Positions 1-10,179 of a stretch of DNA of 64,000 bases are shown here, one piece after another; position 1 is the first letter of the stretch, and the number at the start of each line of letters is the position of its first letter. Location of the stretch: contig WTXI01000020.1 in NCBI GenBank assembly GCA_022376515.1, positions 186,001-250,000 of the forward strand, given 5' to 3'. Below the pieces are notes generated by a model. It ran no database searches. It was not told the origin of the DNA and was given only the letters and a program-made list of their open reading frames with translations. This stretch comes from Lactifluus volemus (Eukaryota; Basidiomycota; Agaricomycetes; Russulales; Russulaceae). Both the position numbers and the translations under genes were made by a program.

Positions 1-1921
1 CATAGTAAGTTTATATCGACCATGTCAACGGCCAGACATCACGGTTCCGTATTTAACAGTATGGGTCACACTGGAAACTATGGTCCACCTCGTGTGTATC
101 ATTTCATGACTTAATTGGAGATGACGTTAGAACCAGGGACGGGTAGATGGGCCTCCTGCCCCTCCCCCTCCGTCGGGGACACAGCACTACGGACCTCAAC
201 TTCAAGGATCTCAGCAACAACAACTGTCTTACCAGTACTCGCAATGCACTGGAAGCAAGAAAGCCCTATGCGTATGTTCTATCCCAGGTTCTGAGGTCGG
301 TGCGAGCGGGCTCACTTCAGGCCGACTAGATTGGGATCAACTATTTGAGACAGTCAAACGAGTTGGGAGGGTGCATCAATGACGCTCGTAACATGGAGCG
401 GTTCCTATGCGGTATTTTCAGCTTTCGTGCCTCTCGCAAATTTGCAGCCTCATCTCCCACTTTAGAGAGATTTGGCTACAGGCGTGAAGATATTGTAGTA
501 CTGACCGATGATCAACATGATCCACGTTCGGTACCGACGAAGGCTAATATTGTAAACCTTTTTCTATGAAGCTTCCTCGTTCTCACGATGTACTCGAAGA
601 TAAGGGCGATGCAATGGTTAGTAAGTGATGCGAAACCACACGACTCCTTGTTTTTCCATTGTAGGTTATTTTCTTATAGAGTTGGCATTCTACCACTGAA
701 CTGTTGTCTAGATTCTGGGCATGGCGGTCAAACGGAAGACTTGGACGGCGACGAAGACGATGGATATGATGAAGGTTTCTCATGGCCTCTTGACTCTGAC
801 TTTGCACTAACAGATGTTTGTTAGTCATCTACCCTGTGGATTTCGAGAAGGCAGGGCACATCGTAGATGATGTAAGTAAATTTGCAGCGGCCTCGTTGTG
901 CTTGCTAAATCTTTGTAGGATATGCACAATATCATGGTGAAACCTCTTCCTCCTGGCTGCAGACTCACTGCCATCTACGATGCAAGTTGGATTTGCATGT
1001 GCTGTTTGAGCTATACTGATTCGAGATGATAGTCCTGTCATTCTGGTACTGCATTGGGTGAGCTCTCCCTGTCCGATGAATATGATATTTTGTGACACTC
1101 CTACGAAGATCTGCCCTATATCGTACGTGATGCCCGACTCGGTCCACTCAACCGACTGTAAACTCTTTTCGTTGTCTCAGTATTCTACAGAAGGCAAATT
1201 GAAGGAACCCAATCTTGCTGCGGAGGCAGCTCAGGGCCTTTTCGGTGCCGTGACATCCTATGCACGTGGCGACCTTGGTGGTGTTTTCACATCTGTCAAC
1301 ACTTTATTCAAGTCCGCGACCACGGGAAGGAATGCAACACAGAGGGCCCGTGCAACTAAAACAAGCCCAGCTGATTGCGTGCGACGCTTTGTTTCCTTCT
1401 ATTCACGCTGCTCAGGTGATGTACAGATATCGTGGAGTGGATGCAAGGACTCGCAGACGAGTGCAGATGCCGTCGAGGCAGGTGCTGCTACGGGTGCCAT
1501 GAGCTATGTAGGCAGCTCTCCCGTTCTTCCGGTTGTAGTATTACTCTAACGTGATTAAATAGGCCTTTATTTTGGCGCTGAGTAAATATCGCCTTGGAAG
1601 AATTTCAGACGCCTCTAACTGACCCTATCAGCCCAGCAACCTCAACAGAGCTATCAGCAACTCCTCGTGTCTATTCGGTTATTGCCTTCTCTATCTATCC
1701 CCGTGCACAAAGTCTAACGTTGTCCAATCAGTTCTATCTTGGGTCCAAAATATGCCCAGAGGCCTCAGGTAAGCAAGGTGGAGGTTCTTGTGCTCAGTTC
1801 GATCTCACCTTTGGTTGCTCAGCTTTCTTGTTCTCACCCATTGGTATGAACGGTATATTTGCATTTCCGGGAAAGATTGCTCAAGGGTTCCTAGGACACA
1901 TCCCTGCTATTCATCGCTTAA
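1..1921 (+). CDS. Type I metacaspase, 5' end cut by the window edge
   Basis: Arg/Lys-specific caspase-fold cysteine protease linked in fungi to stress, ageing and protein quality control. Joining exons 60-91, 147-271, 330-411, 466-551, 600-660, 712-774, 825-871, 919-981, 1033-1057, 1109-1122, 1181-1378, 1427-1507, 1563-1581, 1632-1668, 1732-1768, 1823-1843 and 1895-1921 keeps one open frame of about 339 residues. The order is a Pro/Gly/Gln-rich prodomain, [21 protein letters not shown], the catalytic His in [17 protein letters not shown], the catalytic Cys in [20 protein letters not shown], and a C-terminal end [12 protein letters not shown]. Bases 1-4 look like an exon end followed by a gtaagt donor, so the gene starts upstream. 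The intron at 982-1032 uses a GC donor. Exons of 14-37 bp are frequent. Both catalytic residues are present, so it should be active. Confidence 0.93.
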
Positions 1922-2808
1922 CCTCGCGGCCCATACTGATTCTGGTGGACGTTGTAAATATTTCGATTTGTTGTAAAGCTGGGAGAATCGAATCCATAGT
2001 CCCGTCGAGCTACTGTACTTGTACTTGGAACGCAGGTCTATCCAGATGATGACAAGTGTAGCAACCCTACCGAACAAGGCCCACAACGGTACTGGGTGTC
2101 TGGGCGTTTGGATCCTGTGCCGAGCACCCTTGGATGGGTTGTACCCTCAGTCCGTATGCGCTCGGCTGACACGGGTGGCATTACCTTTGATACTAGTACG
2201 TGTACCGAAAATTTAAAGGGGACCGTGCCCGTTTAGTGGACACCGGGTACTGGCGTGGGCTGCAAGAGCACAGGGTTTCAACCGGATTAAGAGCGGGTGC
2301 CGAGAACTAACCTCACCCGTGTACATACGCAGAGAATTGCGCCTGAGATGAACCACGCAGAGTGCTACGTCGCAAACTTGAATGCTTGAATGCCTGGCGG
2401 AATTGCTACTCGTATCTCATAGATCTTATCGGCCATGTTTGGGATAGATATATACCCGACACCGCTCGAACGCTGGTCCATAAGGTCTGCATCGTTGCCA
2501 TCACTGGCACATTTCTTGTTGAAGGTCTCATGAGAAGACTAAGACTTCCATCGCAAAGCTTGAGGCCTGAGTAGCCGTGATGATGCAGAGGTCTTAAGAT
2601 CTCAAGCTCTCAAGTGTCATGGTCCGCAGTACACTGGTTACCCTAAAAGTGAAAGTGTCAAACAATGACGACGACAGAGGGACTCAGGCATGCACTGAAA
2701 TGGCACAACTACTGTACAGTACCAACTAGTTTGTGCACGCCACAGCTGCACAGGCGCTCAACCACTCTTAACCCTCCACTGTGATCGATCTTTTCTAAAG
2801 CTACCCAA
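1922..2808. other. Intergenic stretch with an unrecognised coding-like segment
   Basis: No gene can be supported here. One segment at about 2000-2210 on the + strand reads openly with protein-like composition (it contains YPDDDKCSNPTEQ, RYWVSGRLDPVPSTLGWV and SADTGGITFDTS). It is bounded upstream by a stop at 1997 and reaches a plausible gtacgt donor near 2195. I do not recognise the family, and I could not find convincing flanking exons. It may be a relic exon or part of a small secreted protein. The rest, 2320-2808, shows nothing that I can interpret. Confidence 0.3.
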
Positions 2809-3737
2809 ATGACCCCGAATCCTTATGTCAAATACTCCGATGCCCAGATTTCCCCGCTATTGATCATTACCACAGCTCACTGCCACAGATCAGCCACGCT
2901 CAGGTAGCCGAAACGCAACCGAACTCGCTCCCACTCCAGATTACTGGTACGTATCTTTATGACCGCTCTGAGAAGTACTAAATCACTTTCCCCTGCCGTA
3001 CTACCAGCCTCTCGTATCACAACATCCCTTTATGCGAAAAGGACCGTGCTAAAAGATATCCTTGTTGGAAGACAGGAAATAACCTGTGAACCTCAACCCA
3101 GTTCGTCTTTTTTTAAACAAATTCTTACACATGTGTCTGGCTGAGCATCTTATATCTAAGACTTGATATTGTTTTAGGCAATGCGGATGGACATGCCAGA
3201 AATCCGAAGGAGCCGGCCACAGTCTTAACGATCACCGTGTCCGCAAACGCGAGTTCCCTTCTGACTACGACAGTCAACACCCCGAGTCCCCCAGTGGACA
3301 GCCCAATCACCGAAGGAGGGTTATGCATCCTATTTTCCAATCTAACCCTGAAACCGCGCAACTCATGGAAATGACCGCTCCTAGTCGTTTCTCCAGGGCG
3401 GGTGATCGTCCCATCGAGAGCGGTACTCATGTGGGAACAGTGGCGGACAGCCAGGCGGAGATGTCGCGTCCTCCCGACCATGCTGAGGAAATTATGGATA
3501 CGGTGGAAACCTGGAAGAGTGCCACTCATTTTATCAAGGGTGATGGACACTATCAGTCCAATCGTCAAAGAAATATACCCAGTACCTTTTTTCTCTATGA
3601 CTCGCTAAGCTAATTTCCACCACTCAGCTGCAACCGCGTGCCAGCTCAGCATGGACTCTGCTCTCAAATATTCCCGAGGTGCGTGTCCTTGCCTTGTTGG
3701 ATGATATGGCACACTCACCCCTTCTCTTCTCTTCTTC

Positions 3738-3761
3738 TTTTCTTTCTTTCTTTCTTTCTTT
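3738..3761 (+). repeat. (TTTC)n microsatellite
   Basis: About five to six TTTC units form a pyrimidine-rich run that starts with CTTCTTC. It lies inside the decayed NLR gene, in a stretch with no open frame, probably within a former intron. Confidence 0.85.
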
Positions 3762-3805
3762 GCTCGCTGGTAGGATTTGGTACACCAGTTACAGTGTGAC
3801 GACAA

Positions 3806-3857
3806 TGCAAATTCAAATGCATCCAGTATTGCCATACTAGATACATTTGAATTTGCA
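3806..3857. repeat. Nested inverted repeat (foldback)
   Basis: A perfect 14-bp inverted repeat (arm TGCAAATTCAAATG at 3806-3819, its complement at 3844-3857) encloses a second small hairpin: AGTAT at 3825-3829, loop TGCC, ATACT at 3834-3838. It lies just 3' of the TTTC microsatellite in the NLR relic. It could be the remains of a MITE-like foldback. No target-site duplication was identified. Confidence 0.7.
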
Positions 3858-5480
3858 ATGAGGCAGATGTTTTGAGGAACATCCAACCGGCGTCCACGCA
3901 AGCAAAAATCCTCGATGAGCTGCTACAGTGTGTCTCCGAGTGTGCCAACTTGATCAAATCGTACGCGTTTACCGAATCGTTTGTCGTCCTGACCTCTCTC
4001 GTTGCTCATTATTAACATGTGATTTTCAGGTAAGCAGGCTTCGAAAAATGCTGAACACCGCACGACCCTCGTCCGACTACGAGAACTACGAGAAAATGTT
4101 TTCTACATGTCACCGCTGGCGCTGCTGTCCCTCAAATGCGGAACGATGTGAGAACACAGGTAGCGGAGATGTCGGACCAAGCGTTGGAAACTGGTGCGTC
4201 ATTCTAGCAGTCACAAGATCTCCGATTCGTGCTGATAAGAGCAACGCAGAATTGGGTGCAATAATCGGAGACAGCCCTGCTTTGGGGGGATGGCGATTGA
4301 ACGATAGGAAGGGCTGTCATCCAGACACACGTAGATGTTTCTTGGACCACATCATCAAGTGGGTTGAGAATCTTGAATCTGAATGTGCCTCGTTCTCCTC
4401 GGCCAGGCAGGCACAGGAAAGTCCTCAATTGTACACGAGGTTGCACTTCACTTCGACAAGGCGTGCCTCGGTTCCTATGTTGCCTTTCGGCGGAAGGAAC
4501 AACTCAAAGATGAGGCTTATCATTTCTTCGTATCACCCGGGATCATCGTAGACTTTTTAAATGGCTCCTGCTTGAACCACTCAAGAGCCTACCACTTGGT
4601 CATCCAATGCTTATCGTAATCGATGGATTGGATGAGAGTGGTCACATCAGCGGAAATGGTCTGCACACATTACTTGCTCAATGTCTCATCGACCTCCCGC
4701 CAAACTTCCGTGTACTCGTCACCTCGAGGTCGGAAGATGGTATCAACTGGTTCGCCAATGCGCGGTCCGTCCGTACCCTCTATATGGATGATGCCCAACT
4801 GGCTGCCGATACGGAGCTAAATATTGGTTTGTATCTTCGGAAAGAGCTCCCTGAGGACGTCTTCAAAGACTATGGTGGCAAATTAGTGAAGGCGTCGGAG
4901 GGATTGTTTCAGTGGGCCACTGTTGCAAGCGGTTTCATAAATAACTCTGGCCTTAGTGACAACGAGTGTGTACAACGCCTCTTGGGACACTCTCGAGGTC
5001 AGGGTGGCGAAGGTCTGTTGGACAACTTGTACGAAGAAGTTCTCAAAGAGTACTTCAAATCAGAGGAAGCGCAGAATCTATTTCGGTCCGTCATGGGTCA
5101 GCTTTTTGCTGCGGCCGAACCGCTCTCCATCCATTCGCTAATCGCTCTGCGACGGCATGCACCCACTATTGACCCCGAGGATTCCAATCGGGTTCCCAAA
5201 ATGCTCCGTCACCTCAGCACGCTGCTGAGCGACGTCACTCCATCGATCAAACACGTCCCATCATTCCCCTCCATACCTCATTCTGTGACTTTCTGACAAG
5301 CAAGACGGGCAATGTGTTTTATGTGGATCTTGCAGATGCCCACCATCAGTTGACACATTCCTGCTTTGAATTCATGCTTGATAACCTCAAATTCAACATC
5401 TGCAAACTGGAGTCGTCATATCTGGCCAACAGCGACGTCCCAGACTTAAATTCTCGAATCGCCTATTATATTCCATAATG

Positions 5481-6196
5481 TGTCCGCATCATTGTATATT
5501 TGGATGGCACCAAAAATTCGAGCTCTGCCTCCCAGTCGCTGAAAGTGGATACTCTACCTTCTCTATTACACTGAGGCTTTTCTATCATTCCCACTTTTCT
5601 CCTTCGAAGAACTTGACCAACTTAGCCATCTCAATTTCCAACGCCCCCGGCCATGCACTCTGGTCGTTCCTCCCGGCGACCGTCACCCCCCACGATGGTC
5701 TCCGTCACTAAATAAGTCCCTAGAAATATCCAAGCCCTGGCATAGTGCGCGCTGGACCTGGCCAGTCGGAGTAAGTTTACTGGTTCAAACCGAGTCGCCA
5801 AGCGGTTATAACAAGACAGCACCAGTATTCCCATTCCCCATTTATAACAACGATGCAGACCCCGTTGATGACTAGGCATTCCCACTGTTCGTATCCATTC
5901 ACAACTTCTGTATGTGCAGTAATTGTCTCGGAACTGGTCCTTGTGACCGAAGTAAATGGCGATGTTGGTGGAAACCGTATCGTAAGGGGATGTCTAGAGT
6001 ATTGTATTGCGACGTCTAGGTGGAGAGCAACAAGTACGAGTTACAAAGAATAACACAACTATGAATCAGAAATAATAACTGAATTCCATCCGAACGAACG
6101 CTGGGCATCAAGACATTGGCACAGCTGCGTCAAGAGACTTGTGCAAGTAAATGTAATGGGACAGAAGCACTAGGCAGAGGTATGGCCACCACGTTT
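5481..6196. other. Unassigned interval after the NLR relic
   Basis: No recognised gene. On the + strand an open stretch at about 5545-5770 has protein-like composition (it includes LSFPLFSFEELDQLSHLNF and SLNKSLEISKPWHSARWTW). It appears to continue through a gtaagt-like junction into VSLLVQTESPSGYNKTAP near 5770-5870. I could not tie it to the NLR family or to any other. It may be a further decayed exon. Beyond 5890 the sequence is closed in all frames, and it ends at the convergent 3' side of the polyphosphatase gene. Confidence 0.25.
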
Positions 6197-7944
6197 CTAC
6201 ACCTTGGGCCTGTGACACCGGACGCTGACGAGTCGTGCTTGCCTATTATCTCCGAAAGGAACGGCTTGTGGGGTTGATTCGATACTATTGATATCTCCCT
6301 CCTCGTCATCATGATAGTCGCGATAGGCATTGCGAAAGTCTGTGCTCCGGTGTGAGTGCTGAGCACCCAAAACAAGCGCCGTGAGTCTGCGACCGTAGAC
6401 CTGGATGCTGCTCAGAAGATGCACGACAAGGAGAAGGGGATAAACGTACGCATCCGGTGTCTAAACCCACAGCCCATCTATGTATGTCCAATCCACGCGA
6501 GGCGGCGTGGCCATAGATTACTGTAGATGGATGGCAAGGGAGCGTGTTTTCTCCCTTCTGCGCCCCTCGCTCGAACCCTACGCATCGAGATACTGTCTGA
6601 TTCCACACATCAGCCCAAGCCTCACCCTTGTTTGTCTTCCTGTTTTATTCATTTCTTGTGTCAATGGAAGTGTCGAGAGTGGGTAACCACACACACCTCG
6701 ATACTGTATGATCCTTCCGTAGATTGCGGATATTCAATACTACCCAAGGGTTATTATTTTGCTTTACATCGTCTAGAATGGCGAGTTCCTGTGCATTCCG
6801 CAGAGCTGGGACGGAGCTCCCAAGACTAGCTGAATGGAGCTTCGGTAGGTGTGCAAGTGGCTGCCGTTTGGATGTGATGGAAAGTTTTGGGTCATAGGGA
6901 AGGAGTCCTGCATGTACAAAGAAGGCGTGCTCGGATGGGACATGTAGCACCAGCGGAAGGGAGAGGAGGTAACGATAGTCCGACTCTGACATGAGGCTGG
7001 CCTTTCATTTAGAATTTTTACAAACTGCCAGCGAGTGGAAAGAGAACCTACCGGGCAATTCGATAATGATCAGAGAACAACTTCCATCCTTTGGGAATTC
7101 TTGACCACCACTTGTGGTGCTTTCTCCCCGCGCGCATTTGCGTTGCTACCCACTCTTCTGTATATGAGGAATCCTCCAGCTCACCACGTACATTCCCCTC
7201 TTCCCATTTCTTCTCGAGATCTGAAAGCCACCGCGAGCCGGCACCATCTTCCAAACGATTGGCCCAGTTTAACCATGCACGCCACTCAATAACCATCTGG
7301 TCATGATTACCACGTACACCGGTGATGTTATACTCGCTCATAAAAGACAGCACTGAGAGAGACCCGGGAAGCGGGGCCTTTGCTGTGATGTCACCGAGAT
7401 GAATGAGAGTATCTTTCTCCTTGTTGTAGGAAACCTGTTCCAGGAGATCACTAGTTAGCGAGGATAAGTGCGTGTATAAGTCCAGAAAGTTCAAGTGCGC
7501 ACTCCAAGGCTAACTTCATCCCATGGACATCTCCAACTATTATGGCTCGTCTCTCTGGGTCATCTGAGGGTTAGGGCTATTAGGTCACCCTGCTGCCTCG
7601 CTGTAGAGGAAGAACCAAAACAACCTAGTGAGAGTTGCTCGGCCGACACAGTGGCCGTACGTCTATAATTTCCAAAGTCGGGGAGCCCTTGAGTGGGATG
7701 AGGCCAAATGCGCAATGGTAAATGACATTGTTGACGGACCAGAGCCCTTCATGAAGACAGTACTCTGCGAGTCGCTCGACAACTCATGTTGCACACCGGA
7801 AGAGAAGATATAGACCAAAAAGAAGGAGAGTACAAAAAAAGGGATTGCACTCCTCGGCTTAGATGATGTTCCATAAGAAAACGAGGCGGAGAATTTCAAG
7901 AGAGGCGAGTGCGTGTTGTACTCCAGCTGGAGTCCCAATCCCAC
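6197..7944 (-). CDS. Ppn2-like vacuolar metallophosphatase (endopolyphosphatase family)
   Basis: PPP/ApaH-type metal-dependent phosphatase. The closest match by motif is yeast Ppn2 (YNL217W), a zinc-dependent endopolyphosphatase of the vacuolar membrane. On the minus strand the order is a short N-terminus with one membrane segment (IPFFVLSFFLVYIFSSG), RRAIIVGDVHGMK (7545-7505), DTLIHLGDITAKAPLPGSL, GVRGNHDQ (metal ligands Asp, His, Asp, Asn, His), FFVHAGLLPYDP (about 6910) and VIYGHAASRGLDI (about 6500). The C-terminus is PQAVPFGDN...RPKV. The family's GDxxxKGP reads GDITAKAP here. Introns lie near 7500, 7030, 6730 and 6450. The N-terminal splice near 7690-7740 is uncertain. The single N-terminal anchor fits vacuolar localisation. 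It is divergent from the class V enzyme, with a 318-bp gap. Confidence 0.82.
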
Positions 7945-8262
7945 GATCAGCCCAGATTATGTAAGATCTGATCTAATCACCTGCTTTAAAGATCTGAGCT
8001 CATTGTTGATTCCCATTCAGCAGAAGCGGGGTCCCTTTGTGGCTAGCACGCCGCAAGTCTTGTCTCTCCATGGAGAGAGTCTGAGATTGCACGTGCCCTT
8101 TGGGTCGCTTTGTACGTACGAACCCCACTTAAACGTAACTTACAACCGCCGGTGCACACGCACAGGGGCCTGTTAGTTTTTATCACAAACGCCACCGCTT
8201 TTCTCGCCGACCTTTACCAGTAGCACATCATTCCAAGACACAACTGCCGTACTGAATGAAAA
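7945..8262. promoter_or_regulatory. Divergent promoter interval
   Basis: These 318 bp separate the divergent starts of the Ppn2-like gene and the class V PLP enzyme. No open frame, TATA element or recognisable operator stands out. A pyrimidine-rich tract near 8195-8215 (CTTTTCTCGCCGACCTTTACC) precedes the + strand start. Confidence 0.4.
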
Positions 8263-9948
8263 ATGGCTACACCCAATGAACCCCCGCCTGCGTTTGGCCA
8301 TCAGATGCGACAATATTTCAGCTTTGAGGAAAATTACGTGAATCTCAACACTGGTCAGACCTTCTCCCCTATCGTAGTCTGGCCTAATTCATACTTTATC
8401 AGGTTCCTATGGCTCCGTGCCAATCCCCGTTTCCTCTGCCACCGAAAATACTTTTAGGTCCATGGAGAGGAATATCGACAGATTTCTCAGATTGCGTCTT
8501 TCTGAGCACCTCAATCTTGCCAGACACCGCATGGCCAGATTCGTCGGTGCTGGACCCGAGGAACTTGTATTTGTGCCAAATGCCTCTCACGGCCTCAACA
8601 CCGTCCTCAGGAATCTCGTGTGGAACAAGGATGATATCATCATTATAGGTAGGAGGTAGCCTCCGGAAAACTGAAAACTGACTACCTACCTTTACTTTTG
8701 CCCTTACCCCGCAGCAACTACAACGTATCTCCCTATAGAACGGGCGCGCAATATATCAGCGATTTACCGCCCCACCCTTCAATCTCTACATTTGAGCTCA
8801 ACTTTCCGACTACTCGCGCATCTGTCTTGCAGAACTTCCGTGTGCATGTCGATGCATTGAATGCCAAGTTGCAGGCTACTCAGAGCCAAATCAGCAATGG
8901 ACCGAAGTTGAAGATCGTTGCCATTATTGATAGCATCAGCTCCAGACCAGGAGCTTACCTTCCATGGAAAGAGATGGTTGCCATTTGTCGTGAAGGGGTG
9001 TTTTGACTGTCATAGACGCCGCCCACAGTGTTGGGCAAGAGCCCGACATCAACCTGAGCGAAGCCAATCCGGACTTTTGGGTATCCGTAGGGCCGATCAA
9101 CAGCTCATTGTATGGATGTGCTGAATTGTGCACTCACAGAATTGTCACAAATGGCTCTTTGCCAAGCGAGCTTGTGCTATCCTTTACGTACCGGAAAGGT
9201 TCGCTTCGGCGGGGGAACTAATGAACTTTCATCTTATTGTAACTCGCAGAAACCAACACTTGATACGAGACACCTTCCCAACTTCCCATGCCTATGTATC
9301 TCCTAAGGACTTCCAAAGAACCACGGGAAATCTCTTTTATAGAGATGTTTGAATGCGAGTGCTCGTGCACATGCCCATATGTGTGGCGAGCTCAATAATT
9401 GTTGTAGGGACGGGAACCGCGGACTACTCAGGATTTCTGAGCATTCATCATGGTATGATTTCAATTTGACAAGCTCGTGGAAACATATTAACCAATGGAA
9501 TTGGCAGCCCTGACTTCCGTCAGTGGCTTGGAGGCGAAGAAAAAATAAGTCGTTATTGTCGCTCACTCGCGCTCTCTGGCGGTAGACTGCTCTCTCAGCT
9601 ACTCGGAACCCAACTACTAGACCCTACCGGGGAGTTCACGCTCAACATGGTCAACGTTGGACTCCCCCTTGCACCGAATACCCAGACAACGCCATTACAC
9701 ATGGGCTTCTTCTGCACAACTTGTTGGAGGTTTGGCGGGTGTCTGCCCTAATATTCCGACACGACGATAGGTGGTGGGTGAGGGTAAGCGCGCAGATTTG
9801 GAATGAGGTGAATTCTCAAGACTGCTAATAGCTGGAGTTCGGCTCATCGATTCTAGATCTCTGACTTTGATACCTCGCAAAGGCGCTACAAGATTCGTGT
9901 AAGAAGTTGGAGCTGAAGCATCGCAGGATGGACTCTGTAAAGTTGTAG
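8263..9948 (+). CDS. Class V PLP-dependent aminotransferase-fold enzyme (Egt2/isopenicillin-N epimerase-like)
   Basis: PLP enzyme of the NifS/class V fold. Fungal members of this shape are annotated as isopenicillin-N epimerase-like or as hercynylcysteine sulfoxide lyase (Egt2). The sequence alone cannot choose the substrate. Start [19 protein letters not shown], then YVNLNTG joined to SYGSVPIPV, an [15 protein letters not shown] region, [32 protein letters not shown], the Schiff-base Lys in [44 protein letters not shown], and [10 protein letters not shown]. The end is [12 protein letters not shown] plus a last exon. About seven short introns. The frame slips by one base near 9708 and again near 9875. 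Read without the second slip the protein would stop at 9916. The family-like ending [10 protein letters not shown] needs the slip and stops at 9948. Confidence 0.82.
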
Positions 9949-10179
9949 GTTTCTGGTAGAAGAACATATTCTAGTGTTTAGAATAGAGATGAACGCATCC
10001 AATGCGTTATAGCAACCAAACTTGTTGAATGGGCTAGCTGAACTAGGCAGCGAAGCTTGCTAGCAAGATGAGACAGATTGCACGTGACTCGTCCGTGTCA
10101 CGGCGTTGCGGACCGTCAAATTTGCGCGATGACTCTGAAAAGTTTAGGCAACAAACATACTGTATAGCAGTCTTTTACT

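Larger units (their letters stand above)
2809..5480 (+). pseudogene. Degenerate NLR-like NACHT (STAND) gene, HET-E/NWD type
   Basis: Relic of a fungal NOD-like receptor, a class linked to non-self recognition and heterokaryon incompatibility. The start is weakly marked by a C2-like strand pattern (NPYVK near 2817, TITVSANASSLLT near 3230). Next comes the helical N-terminal region (AEEIMDTVETWKSA; ILDELLQCVSECANLI near 3910), the linker KGCHPDTRRCFLDHIIKW (4310), Walker A GQAGTGKSS (4405) and Walker B MLIVIDGLDESG (4610). A long NACHT-distal part follows (LVTSRSEDGINWF; EGLFQWATVASGF), then FCDFLTSKTG and LDNLKFNICKLESSYLANS (5380-5440). The frame breaks without a usable intron near 4380, 4545 and 5250, and stops at 5476. 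No WD40, ankyrin or TPR sensor repeats are visible afterwards. Relative to the family, about 30 residues are missing between the P-loop region and Walker B. It is most likely a pseudogene, although indel errors could mimic part of this. Confidence 0.72.

Noticed and set aside
3125..3568. 147-residue minus-strand open frame
   Set aside because: It overlaps, antisense, the recognisable N-terminal part of the NLR relic and has no known motif.
5779..5800. B-box-like GGTTCAAACC suggesting a second tRNA
   Set aside because: No A box or acceptor pairing at the right distance upstream.
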